Positions 33,537 through 41,669 of a stretch of 64,000 nucleotides of DNA are shown here, piece after piece (position 1 is the first letter of the stretch; the number at the start of each line of letters is the position of its first letter). Source of the stretch: Mycolicibacterium sp. TUM20985 (GTDB lineage Bacteria; Actinomycetota; Actinomycetes; Mycobacteriales; Mycobacteriaceae); the NCBI RefSeq assembly GCF_030295745.1, contig NZ_AP027291.1:4216001-4280000 (forward strand), written 5' to 3'. The notes below the pieces were generated by a model. That model searched no databases and was not told the DNA's origin. It saw nothing but the letters and a program-made list of their open reading frames with translations. Position numbers and translations under genes: made by a program.

Positions 33537-35752
33537 ACCCGGGTCCGCGGCCTGATCGCGTTGGCCTTCTCGACCAACTCGATGCGCTCCCACACGCCCG
33601 ACGACTCGCGCGCCAATTCGCGGTAGCAGCGCTCCATGCCCGTGCGCACCCCTGATTCGTGGAAGTCGCCCCCGAGCAGGCGCGGCGACGTGGACTGCCG
33701 CCCCGGCAGCAACCACTCCAAGGCGGCACTGAGGACCCGCAGGCGGATCGTCGCCCGCTTCGCGGTGGATTCGAGGGTCAGAGCCCCGGCCCGCCGGTCG
33801 ACGTCGAGCAACGTCTGCTCGTCCAGATCCTTCGACGTTCGACCCTCGAGCAGGATCTCGATCGCGGTAGCCCCGGCATCGGTGAAATGCGCCGAGGCCG
33901 CAGGAATCTGGTCCAAGGCGAAGACTGCGCCTGCGCGGTCACCCGTCCGCTCCCGTTGCCTGGCGAGTCCGAACGCGGCACTGACGTAACCCTGGTCCGT
34001 CCGCCACACCATCTCGTAGTAGCGCAGGGCATCCTTGCGGGCCCCGCGAAGCTCCGCGGTCGCGGCCATCGCCAGCTTGGGGGCGAGCTCACCCGGCAAG
34101 GTGGCCAGGACGGTGTCGAAATCGGCTGCGGCATGACCGAGTTCATCCTCGAGAAGGGCGCACTGCCCGCTGTACCACGCCAGCCGCCAGTCACCGGGGA
34201 TGACGGAGCCGAGCTCGGCGAGGCGCGCACGGGCGTCCGCCACGGCACCGAGTTCCAACGAGGCCCGGACCAGCCGCAGCGGGATCTCGACCGACGTGCT
34301 CCTACCCCGGTCGGCATCGCCGCGCGCGAGGTTCAATGCTTGCTCGAGTTGCGCGGGTGGGGTGCCACTGGTCGTCGCCAGCAGGGCGGCACCCGGATCG
34401 GTCGGATCGACCACGGGAACGGGCAGTGCCGCGATCACCCGGGCAGGTTCGACCGGCACGTTCAAGCCGGCGCCGTACACCTCGCGCTGCGGGCTGAAGA
34501 AGGTCGACTGCCGTGGCTGCGCGACACCCGTGTCGGCGGAGACGATCTCGTGGAGTACGCCGGTCAGCTGGTCGGCCATCTCCTCCATGGAGGCGAAGCG
34601 CCGCAGCGGATCCGGGTCCGTCGCGCGAACGATCGCCCGGTACAGCGATTCGTACTTCGCGAGCACGGGCACGGTGTCGGGGCCCGGCAACTGGTCGACG
34701 AAGCGGCCGTGTTCCTGTGGCACATCCATGATCAGGACCGCGAGAGTGCGTCCGACGGTGTACACGTCGCTGGCCACTGTCGGGCCGGTCTGCGCGATCT
34801 CCGGTGCCTGATAGCCGGCGGTCCCGAAGATCGCACTCTCCTCGTCGTCCATGGCGATGACGGCGCCGAGGTCGATCAGCTTGAGCTGCTCGTCGGTCTG
34901 CATCACGTTGTCCGGCTTGAAGTCGCAGTAGGCCAAGCCTTGGGCGTGGAGGTAGGCGACGGCCGGCGCGATCTCGACGAGGTAGGCGACGGCTTGGTCC
35001 GGAGGAAGTGGACCGTTGTGGGCCTTGCGAATCTGCTTGAGCGACGTGCCGCCCACGTACTCCATGACGATGTACCCGACGGGTGCCGACGCCCCGGCAT
35101 CCAGGTGCTCGACGAAGTTGTAGATCCGGACGATGTTCGGGTGTTCGACTTCGGAGAGCGTCAGAACCTCGGCCGCGGCGGCGGCCATTGCATCGGCGTC
35201 GGTGGAATTGATCAGACCCTTGAGGACCACCCAGCGGTTGTGGACGTTGCGGTCCACGGCCAGATAGATCCAGCCGAGTCCACCGTGCGCAATGGCGCCC
35301 TGCACCTCGTACTGGCCGCCGACCACGTCACCGCGAGACAGCTTGGGAACGAATGAATATCGCGTCCCGCACTGAGTGCAGAAGCCTTCGAGCCGTCCGG
35401 AATCACCGTTACTGCTCCGTCCGACGGGCTGGCCGCAATCGGTGTTGCCGCAGAACCGACTTCCCTCCGGCACCTTGGCGTCGGTCAGGATGGCCGCAGC
35501 CGGATCGCCCTTCGGAATCCGCGGTATCGACACGATTCCGGCGCCCAACCGGCCGCGTGTACTGGACGACCTCGAGGATCCGGTTCGCGCCGAGCCCACC
35601 GATCGTGCGGTCGGCCGACTGACGGCGGACTGCACCGTCGGCGGGGCGGGCGGCGGGGTGGGCACCGACCCCGGCGGCGGCGGGGCCGTGCCGCAGACGT
35701 CGCAGTAGCCGTCGACGATGGTCCCGGCGCATCCCGGTTCGGTGCACGTCAT
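33533..35752 (-). CDS. PknG-type serine/threonine protein kinase with TPR domain
   Basis: 739 residues. Two N-terminal zinc-binding parts (TIVDGYCDVCG at 11-20; then FCGNTDCGQPVG...GFCTQCGTRYSF, the rubredoxin-like element of PknG). The kinase domain (about 150-420) has WVVLKGL (catalytic Lys), YCDFKPDN (catalytic Asp) and IDLGAV in place of DFG, as in PknG. A C-terminal TPR region (about 500-740) has PGELAPKLAMAATAELRG and VSAAFGLARQR, colinear with M. tuberculosis PknG (750 aa). The first Cys pair is C-x4-C rather than CxxC. ATG 35752 overlaps the upstream stop (ATGA). Soluble. Confidence 0.93.
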   Translation of the reverse strand: MTCTEPGCAGTIVDGYCDVCGTAPPPPGSVPTPPPAPPTVQSAVSRPTARSVGSARTGSSRSSSTRGRLGAGIVSIPRIPKGDPAAAILTDAKVPEGSRFCGNTDCGQPVGRSSNGDSGRLEGFCTQCGTRYSFVPKLSRGDVVGGQYEVQGAIAHGGLGWIYLAVDRNVHNRWVVLKGLINSTDADAMAAAAAEVLTLSEVEHPNIVRIYNFVEHLDAGASAPVGYIVMEYVGGTSLKQIRKAHNGPLPPDQAVAYLVEIAPAVAYLHAQGLAYCDFKPDNVMQTDEQLKLIDLGAVIAMDDEESAIFGTAGYQAPEIAQTGPTVASDVYTVGRTLAVLIMDVPQEHGRFVDQLPGPDTVPVLAKYESLYRAIVRATDPDPLRRFASMEEMADQLTGVLHEIVSADTGVAQPRQSTFFSPQREVYGAGLNVPVEPARVIAALPVPVVDPTDPGAALLATTSGTPPAQLEQALNLARGDADRGRSTSVEIPLRLVRASLELGAVADARARLAELGSVIPGDWRLAWYSGQCALLEDELGHAAADFDTVLATLPGELAPKLAMAATAELRGARKDALRYYEMVWRTDQGYVSAAFGLARQRERTGDRAGAVFALDQIPAASAHFTDAGATAIEILLEGRTSKDLDEQTLLDVDRRAGALTLESTAKRATIRLRVLSAALEWLLPGRQSTSPRLLGGDFHESGVRTGMERCYRELARESSGVWERIELVEKANAIRPRTRV

Positions 35753-36888
35753 CGCACACTCCCCTGCTTCTCGGCGAGCAGCTGCTGGTAGTCCGCGACG
35801 ACCCTGGTGACGGCACGGAGGTCGCACGGCTGCCGGTGTAGCAAGCCGGAGGCAATCCTGCTGCACGCCAGGAGGTCTCGATCCTCACCGAGATCCAGGC
35901 GCGCCGCCTTGGCCTGATACGCCGTGAGCCGCCCCTTGAGTTCGGTCCGGCGGTCCAACAGACCCTGTGCGAGCTCCTCGTCCTTGGCGACGACATCGAG
36001 GGCCGCGGCGATTCGACGTCTTAGCGCGCGCAACGCAGCCGGATCCGGCGCCGTGATCGCACCGAACTCCGCGCGCAGGCTCGGCTCGGCGTCCTCGTGC
36101 CTCGGTAGCGGACTCGAGACCACGTCACGCTCGGCCCGATCGCGGGTCTCCACCAGCCGGTCGAACGCCGCCCGCAAGACGTCGAGTCGGGCCGCCGTCT
36201 CCTCGAGCGCAACAGGCCAATTCGCCCGCAGCGCAGAAAGTTCGGCGAGATCGGACGACCGTCGTTCGACCTCCTCGGCGATAACCCGAATCCGTTCCTC
36301 GATGTCCACGAGCGACAGGGAGAGCGGATCGGTCGCCGACGCGGCCAACAGATCGGCGACCTCCTTGGGGTAGGCCGCGCCCGCGTCGTCGAGTCGCTGC
36401 TGCAGCGGCGCAAGGCGGTCGGCGATCAGCGAGTTGATCCGGTCGACGTCGTCGAGGAACGCCGCGACCGCGGGGTACGCGTCACGCATGTCCGCTGCCA
36501 TCTCGGCGAGACCGACGTAACCGACGGCCTCACCGGGACCGGTGATCACCCGCTTCGCCAGGGGGATCTGCTCCCGGGACACCTCGAGCGGGCGTTCGCG
36601 CAACCATCTGGTCAACTCGACGCGGTCGTCCTCGTCGAGTTTCGATCGCCGGGCCCTGACCGCCTTGGCGGAGGCGAGAATCGACGTCATCCGTCCCATG
36701 GCCTCCCATAACCCGTCGAGGGACTTCTGCACCTCCGCCCACCGCTGAGCGGTCGCGCCCGCGGGGGAATAGCGACGAACGTGCTGCAGCCCAGGATGAT
36801 TGTCGAGTTCCAACAGTGTTGCCGAGGCGGCGTTCACCTCTTGGGTGCGGGCCTCGAGCTCGCGATCGATCTCATCAGTGGTCAACAT
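35749..36888 (-). CDS. Coiled-coil protein of the PknG-type operon
   Basis: 379 residues, not recognised beyond its context. Almost entirely helical and charged, with heptad-like segments (for example VDIEERIRVIAEEVERRSSDLAELSALRANW and RALRRRIAAALDVVAKDEELAQGLLDRRTELKGRL). No signal, no membrane helix, no Cys motif. ATG 36888 is preferred over TTG 36897 because AGGA lies at nine bases; the TTG would overlap the glnH stop as TTGA. It may serve as an adaptor between the sensor and the kinase (inference from position only). Confidence 0.75.
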   Translation of the reverse strand: MLTTDEIDRELEARTQEVNAASATLLELDNHPGLQHVRRYSPAGATAQRWAEVQKSLDGLWEAMGRMTSILASAKAVRARRSKLDEDDRVELTRWLRERPLEVSREQIPLAKRVITGPGEAVGYVGLAEMAADMRDAYPAVAAFLDDVDRINSLIADRLAPLQQRLDDAGAAYPKEVADLLAASATDPLSLSLVDIEERIRVIAEEVERRSSDLAELSALRANWPVALEETAARLDVLRAAFDRLVETRDRAERDVVSSPLPRHEDAEPSLRAEFGAITAPDPAALRALRRRIAAALDVVAKDEELAQGLLDRRTELKGRLTAYQAKAARLDLGEDRDLLACSRIASGLLHRQPCDLRAVTRVVADYQQLLAEKQGSVR

Positions 36889-36893
36889 CGTCG

Positions 36894-37856
36894 TCAATCC
36901 TGATAGCGCGCCGTCGGCGGACCGGGTGACGGCCCGAGTGACTGCAGGTTTGTTTCATACAGGCGCTCCCACGTGCCATCCTCGCGCATCTGCTCGAGGG
37001 CACCGTTGACGAAGCGCACGAGGTCGGGGCTCTGCAGCTTGATCCCGATGCCATACAGCTCGTCACCGATGCTGGCGCCGACCAACTCCAGGTTCTTGCG
37101 ATCCTGCGCCAGCAACCCGGCGAGCACCACGTCGTCGGTGCTGATCGCATCAACCTGGCCCTGTTGGATCATGACCAGGCAGTCGGTCCACTGGCCCACT
37201 CCATACAGCGTCGGCCGAGGATCGAGTGCATACAGGGCGGCCAGTGACGTCGTACCCTTCACCGCGCACACTCGCTTGCCGGAAAGATCTGCAGCAGTTC
37301 GGATTCCAGAATCCCTGGCGACGAGGATCCTCTGCTCGGCAACGTAGTACGGGGTGGAGAAGGCGACTTTCTGCTTGCGGTCGCAGGTGATCGAGTAGGT
37401 CCGCACCACCACGTCGACCTGACCTTCCTGCAGTGCCGTCTCCCGTTGTGCCGCGGTCACCACCCGCAGATCGACGCGGTCGGGATCGCCGAAGATGCTG
37501 CGCGCGAGTTCGCGCGCAAGGTCGATGTCGAAACCCTCGAGTTGCCCGGTGGCGGGATTGCGCGAGCCGAATAGGTTGGTCGACTGATCGACACCCACGA
37601 CGAGGCGACCCCGGGCGAGGATCTTCTCCATCGTCGATCCGGGGGGCATCGCGCCTGGCGCAGGCTGCGGGCCGGGACGCAGACTCGCCTCCCTCTCGCA
37701 GTCCGCGTTTCCGGCGGCCGGAGCGGCCGTCACTTCCTCAGCACCGCCCGGCATGGCGTTCACGGGTGTGACGGTGACCGCCTGTGGCGCTTCGGGATTC
37801 CCACACGCAGCGGTGAGTGCGAGTACGGCGAGCGCCGCCGCCAATCGCGCCCTCAC
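36894..37856 (-). CDS. glnH: GlnH-type amino-acid-binding lipoprotein
   Basis: 320 residues. Lipoprotein signal with lipobox LTAAC (Cys18), a 50-residue Ala/Pro-rich spacer, then a type II solute-binding domain (about 75-310) with RGRLVVGVDQSTNLFGSRNPATGQLEGFDIDLAREL and VDVVVRTYSIT. In M. tuberculosis GlnH (Rv0411c) binds Asp/Asn and signals through GlnX to PknG, not to an ABC transporter; no ABC permease is encoded here either. GTG 37856 overlaps the glnX stop as GTGA. Surface-exposed. Confidence 0.9.
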   Translation of the reverse strand: MRARLAAALAVLALTAACGNPEAPQAVTVTPVNAMPGGAEEVTAAPAAGNADCEREASLRPGPQPAPGAMPPGSTMEKILARGRLVVGVDQSTNLFGSRNPATGQLEGFDIDLARELARSIFGDPDRVDLRVVTAAQRETALQEGQVDVVVRTYSITCDRKQKVAFSTPYYVAEQRILVARDSGIRTAADLSGKRVCAVKGTTSLAALYALDPRPTLYGVGQWTDCLVMIQQGQVDAISTDDVVLAGLLAQDRKNLELVGASIGDELYGIGIKLQSPDLVRFVNGALEQMREDGTWERLYETNLQSLGPSPGPPTARYQD

Positions 37857-39115
37857 AGGAACTCCTTGAGCCGGGGCCACAGACCTGCGATGGCTGCCGC
37901 GGCAGCGATCACCATCAGCACCAACGTGCCCGTCGGACTCCACGCCAGGCGAGTCGCCGCCAAGGAGACGTCTGCGCGCAACCCCGTCCGGGTCTGTTCG
38001 ATGGCCTCGCCGACACTCGATTCGACCGCACCGAACTGCGCCGCCGAACCTCGCGGATCGCTCCCGATCGCCTGCGCGAGGGCCGCCGGATAGTCCCCGC
38101 TCTGATAGAGCTCCACCTGTTTGCGGTGGCTGGCGGACCACTCGAGGACGCCGTCGGCCGCGGCCGCGGGTCCCTGGGCTAGCAACGCGGTCAGCTGATC
38201 AAGGCGTTCGTTGAACGCCTTCTCTCCCGCGGTGATGTCACCGCGGGAGATGAGCTGCAGGGTCTCGTCGGTCCTGGCCTTCTGCGCGAGGACACGCGCG
38301 TTGGCGAGCTGCTCGAACCGCGCGGTGCCCTCGGTTCGACTCCGTTCGACGCTGCTCGCCGCGAACCGGTTGGCCACCACGACCCATGCCATGACCAGCA
38401 GTATGACGCCCGCGGCTGCCACCAGGCCCCTGTTGAACTGGCGATTCGTCCGGCCGACCAGGATCAGCGAGCCGACGCCGACCACCACCAAGGCGATCAA
38501 TAGGAGCACCAGTCCGACGATCGGCAACGATGCGACTGCACCCTGGTCCTCGTCGAGCGCGGCGAGGGCTCCCGCGTAGACCCGCTCGGCGCTGGGCAGC
38601 ATCGAGGTCTGCATCAACGAGGAGGCTTCCCGAAAGTACGCCGCACCGACCGCGAAGCCCTGCCGGTTGTTGGCCCGCGCCGACTCGACCTGACCCGTAT
38701 AGGAAGCCAGCTCGACCGAGATCTGCGCGAGTGCGGTACGGGTCTGGGTGTCCGTCGCGCCCAGCGTGGCATCGGTCAAGGCCCCGGCGGCGTCGGCAAG
38801 GGCTTGCTGGTAGCGCGATCGCATCGCCGCCGTCTCGAGCCCGCCGGACAGGTACTCGGTCGCGGCAGCGGCATCGGCGGCCGACAGAGCGGCGTACAGC
38901 TTCTGCGCCGAGTAGGCGAACGGCTCGGACCGGTCGAGAATCGACGTGCTCTTCGCGATCCGGCTATCGAGCTGACCCCCGACGACGACACCGGCGAGCA
39001 CGCAGGAGGCCGCGACGACAACCGCGACGAGTCCGACCACGCCGGGCGTCGTCCTGGCAAAACGCCGCAACCACCCCGCGGTGGCGCGCGCGCCGACTGC
39101 AGGCGTATTGGTCAT
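37853..39115 (-). CDS. glnX: GlnX-type transmembrane signalling protein
   Basis: 420 residues. Four transmembrane helices at about 25-47, 193-214, 231-250 and 394-412. Two large, mostly helical extracytoplasmic segments lie between 48-192 and 251-393, resembling four-helix sensor domains. This is the layout of Rv0412c (GlnX), which transmits GlnH binding to PknG. It is the first gene of the minus-strand series glnX-glnH-coiled coil-pknG-PP2C-vWA-FHA. The start lies 27 bases from the nagA stop, and no strong promoter was found there. Confidence 0.85.
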   Translation of the reverse strand: MTNTPAVGARATAGWLRRFARTTPGVVGLVAVVVAASCVLAGVVVGGQLDSRIAKSTSILDRSEPFAYSAQKLYAALSAADAAAATEYLSGGLETAAMRSRYQQALADAAGALTDATLGATDTQTRTALAQISVELASYTGQVESARANNRQGFAVGAAYFREASSLMQTSMLPSAERVYAGALAALDEDQGAVASLPIVGLVLLLIALVVVGVGSLILVGRTNRQFNRGLVAAAGVILLVMAWVVVANRFAASSVERSRTEGTARFEQLANARVLAQKARTDETLQLISRGDITAGEKAFNERLDQLTALLAQGPAAAADGVLEWSASHRKQVELYQSGDYPAALAQAIGSDPRGSAAQFGAVESSVGEAIEQTRTGLRADVSLAATRLAWSPTGTLVLMVIAAAAAIAGLWPRLKEFL

Positions 39116-39142
39116 CTCGTCACCCCCGGCCGCATCGTAGCG

Positions 39143-40297
39143 TCACACGTTCTCGGCCGCGGGTTCCACGACCCACGCCCCGCGGCGCAGCACACCCGCC
39201 ACTGCGAGCTGCGAGTCCATCACCACCGCGTCGGCGCGGGCGCCGGGGACGAGTCCGGTGCAGGACAACCCCAACGCCCTGGCCGGATTGAGCGACGACT
39301 GGCGCACCGCCATCTTCAACGCCTCGTCGCGGGACGACCCGCCGTGCTCCACGGCGAACCGGAACAGCCGGTCCATCGTGGCGGTGCTTCCGGCGATGGT
39401 GTCGGTACCCGCCACCCTCGCCACGCCGTGGACGACCTCCACCGCCAATGGCCCCAGGTGATAGCGACCGTCGGCCATCCCCGTCGCCGCCATCGCATCG
39501 GTCACCAGCGACACCCGGTCGGGTCCGGCGCTACGTGTCACGTGCCGGTAGATGGCGGGGTCGACGTGGACGCCGTCGGTGATCATCTCGACGGTCACGC
39601 GCGGGTCCTCGAGGAGCGCGATGATGGGACCCGGCTCGCGACGGTCGATGGGGCGCATCGCGTTGAACAGGTGCGTGCCCACGGTCGCGCCGGCCGCGAT
39701 CGCCGCCCGTGTCTGCTCGTAGGTGGCCTCGGTATGGCCGACGGCCACCGCGACGCCTGCCGCGACGAACTGCCGGATCGCCCCCAGCGCGCCGTCGCGT
39801 TCCGGGGCGACGGTGACCATCCGGATCGCACCGTCGGCCGCCCCGAGGACGCGGGCGATCTCCGCGGGATCCGGATCACGCATCAGCGACGGCTGATGGG
39901 CACCGCACCTCCTGGTGGACAGCCACGGCCCTTCAAGGTGGATGCCGTCGATCAGGCCGCCGCGAACGTCCTCGGCCAATCCCCTTACCTGCCTCAGTAA
40001 TTCGTCGGGGCCAGCGGTGACGAGGGAGGCGACGAGCGCGGTGCTCCCGTGCCTGCGATGCAGCTCGACCACGGTAGCGGTGTCGCCGTGGCGGGCGGAG
40101 GTGAAGTTGGCTCCCCCGCCGCCGTGCACGTGGGTGTCGACGAAGCCGGGAATCACCGTCACCGCCCCCAGATCCCGGTCGACGGCTCGGGGCGCGGCAC
40201 CGCTGCCCACCGCCTGCACGACACCGTCGGAGATCTCGATCCACCCTGGCCGCAACAGTTCTCGGCCGGTCAGCAGGGTGTCGGCGGTGATCAGCAC
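39143..40297 (-). CDS. nagA: N-acetylglucosamine-6-phosphate deacetylase
   Basis: 384 residues of the amidohydrolase fold. Metal and substrate motifs in order: DTHVHGGGGANF, DGIHLEGPWLS, VGHTEAT, GTHLFNAM, VTDAMAATG. Removes acetate from GlcNAc-6-phosphate in the cytosol. GTG 40297 directly follows the nagB stop (TGAGTG), so translation is coupled. Third gene of EIIA-nagB-nagA. Confidence 0.93.
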   Translation of the reverse strand: MLITADTLLTGRELLRPGWIEISDGVVQAVGSGAAPRAVDRDLGAVTVIPGFVDTHVHGGGGANFTSARHGDTATVVELHRRHGSTALVASLVTAGPDELLRQVRGLAEDVRGGLIDGIHLEGPWLSTRRCGAHQPSLMRDPDPAEIARVLGAADGAIRMVTVAPERDGALGAIRQFVAAGVAVAVGHTEATYEQTRAAIAAGATVGTHLFNAMRPIDRREPGPIIALLEDPRVTVEMITDGVHVDPAIYRHVTRSAGPDRVSLVTDAMAATGMADGRYHLGPLAVEVVHGVARVAGTDTIAGSTATMDRLFRFAVEHGGSSRDEALKMAVRQSSLNPARALGLSCTGLVPGARADAVVMDSQLAVAGVLRRGAWVVEPAAENV

Positions 40298-41083
40298 TCA
40301 GATCCCCTGCCATCCCGGCTTGGCGAGGTACGTCTCGCGGTAGTAGTCGACGAGCTGCAACCGACGGGCCGCGGCGTCGTCGAGCAGCACGGTGACGTGG
40401 GGGTGGTGCTGCAGGATGGTTGCCGGCCACATGGCGCTGACCGCGCCCTCCACGAGGTGGTGCACCGCTTCGGCCTTGCTGCGGCCGGTGGCCACCAGCA
40501 CCAGGTGGCGGGCCTCCATGATGGTCGCGAGCCCCTGCGTCAAGCAGTGCGTGGGTACGGATTTGACGTCGCCGTCGAAGAATCGCGCATTGTCGATGCG
40601 CGTCTGCCGCGTCAGTGTCTTGATCCGCGTGCGAGACGCCAACGACGATCCCGGTTCGTTGAACGCGATGTGCCCGTCGGTCCCGATGCCCAGGATCTGC
40701 AGATCGACGCCACCCGCGGCCCGGATCGCCGCCTCGTAGGCGGCGCAGGCGGCCAGGATGTCCGACGCCACACCGTCCGGGCTCTGCACGGCACCGGGAG
40801 CGAAGTCCACGCGAGACACCAACACCTGGTCGATGACTGTCCGGTACCGCTCGGGGTGGTCCACCGGCAGGCCGACGTACTCGTCGAGGGTGAAGCCCAT
40901 GGCATGCCGGAACGACAGCAGGCCTGCATCGCAGCGCCTGGCCAGTTCGTCGTAGATCGTCAGGGGTGACGACCCGGTGGCAAGGCCGAGGACCGCGTCG
41001 GGCCTTCGCTCCAGGAGGGCGCCGATCGCGTCGGCGGCGATGACGCCGATCTCCTCGGCATCCCGGCAGACGATGACTTCCAT
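40298..41083 (-). CDS. nagB: Glucosamine-6-phosphate deaminase
   Basis: 261 residues. Motifs: VLGLATGSSPLTIYDEL (phosphate loop), FTLDEYVGL, GIGTDGHIAFNEPGSS (catalytic Asp/His region) and LVATGRSKA. Converts glucosamine-6-phosphate to fructose-6-phosphate and ammonia. ATG 41083 directly abuts the stop of the EIIA gene. Confidence 0.94.
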   Translation of the reverse strand: MEVIVCRDAEEIGVIAADAIGALLERRPDAVLGLATGSSPLTIYDELARRCDAGLLSFRHAMGFTLDEYVGLPVDHPERYRTVIDQVLVSRVDFAPGAVQSPDGVASDILAACAAYEAAIRAAGGVDLQILGIGTDGHIAFNEPGSSLASRTRIKTLTRQTRIDNARFFDGDVKSVPTHCLTQGLATIMEARHLVLVATGRSKAEAVHHLVEGAVSAMWPATILQHHPHVTVLLDDAAARRLQLVDYYRETYLAKPGWQGI

Positions 41084-41554
41084 CTACTTGCTGGCGATGA
41101 AGAGGGCTGTGCCCGAGGCGATCTCGGCACCCTCGAAGACGGCCTCGGAGGCCACCACGTTCCCCGCCTCACGCTCGTCCATCACCACCACGGGAACGAT
41201 GGGATTGAGGCCCTTGGCCACGATCGCCGGGACGTCGTAGGTGATCACCAGCTGACCGGCCGCCACCTCGTCGCCCTGGCTGACGTGGGCGGTGAAGCCC
41301 TCACCCTTCAGCGCGACGGTGTCCAACCCGAGGTGGACCAGGACGCCGACACCGTCGGCTGTCATGACGATGAAGGCGTGCGGGAGCAATTTCAAGATCT
41401 TGCCGCCGACGGGGGCGACCGCCTCGACCACACCGTGTTGGGGGTCGACGGCGGCGCCGTACCCCACCATGCCCTGGGAGAAGACGGGGTCGGGGACGTC
41501 GTGAAGTGGTACCGCGCGCCCGGCGACGGGGGCGAGGACGTGCGTCGTACTCAT
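41084..41554 (-). CDS. PTS glucose-type EIIA protein
   Basis: 156 residues, a stand-alone EIIA-Glc domain. Active-site His in GVLVHLGLDTV; other family stretches are PVAGRAVPLHDVPDPVFSQGMVGYG and EGFTAHVSQGDEV. Accepts phosphate from HPr and passes it to the EIIB domain of the divergent EIICB gene at 41670. ATG 41554; the open frame upstream to 41764 lies over the divergent promoter. Often named crr in actinobacteria. Confidence 0.92.
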   Translation of the reverse strand: MSTTHVLAPVAGRAVPLHDVPDPVFSQGMVGYGAAVDPQHGVVEAVAPVGGKILKLLPHAFIVMTADGVGVLVHLGLDTVALKGEGFTAHVSQGDEVAAGQLVITYDVPAIVAKGLNPIVPVVVMDEREAGNVVASEAVFEGAEIASGTALFIASK

Positions 41555-41669
41555 GCGCCCAACAATACGAGCGCAACGGCAACTCGGTCTCGTGTTCACG
41601 GGTTCTCGTCTAAGCTTCGGCGGCAGCTTCGGCGGTAGGCCACACTGCGGCGGAGGAGGGGGACCGGAG
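41555..41669. promoter_or_regulatory. Divergent promoter region of the nag/PTS cluster with a 12-bp tandem repeat
   Basis: 115 bases between the two start codons. It contains two head-to-tail copies of AGCTTCGGCGGC/T (41613-41624, 41625-41636). I see no convincing DasR-type palindrome. RBS GGAGGAG precedes the plus-strand gene. Confidence 0.5.

Noticed and set aside
41555..41669. DasR/NagR operator in the nag divergent region
   Set aside because: No sequence close to the ACTGGTCTAGACCACT type palindrome was found; only a tandem repeat is present.
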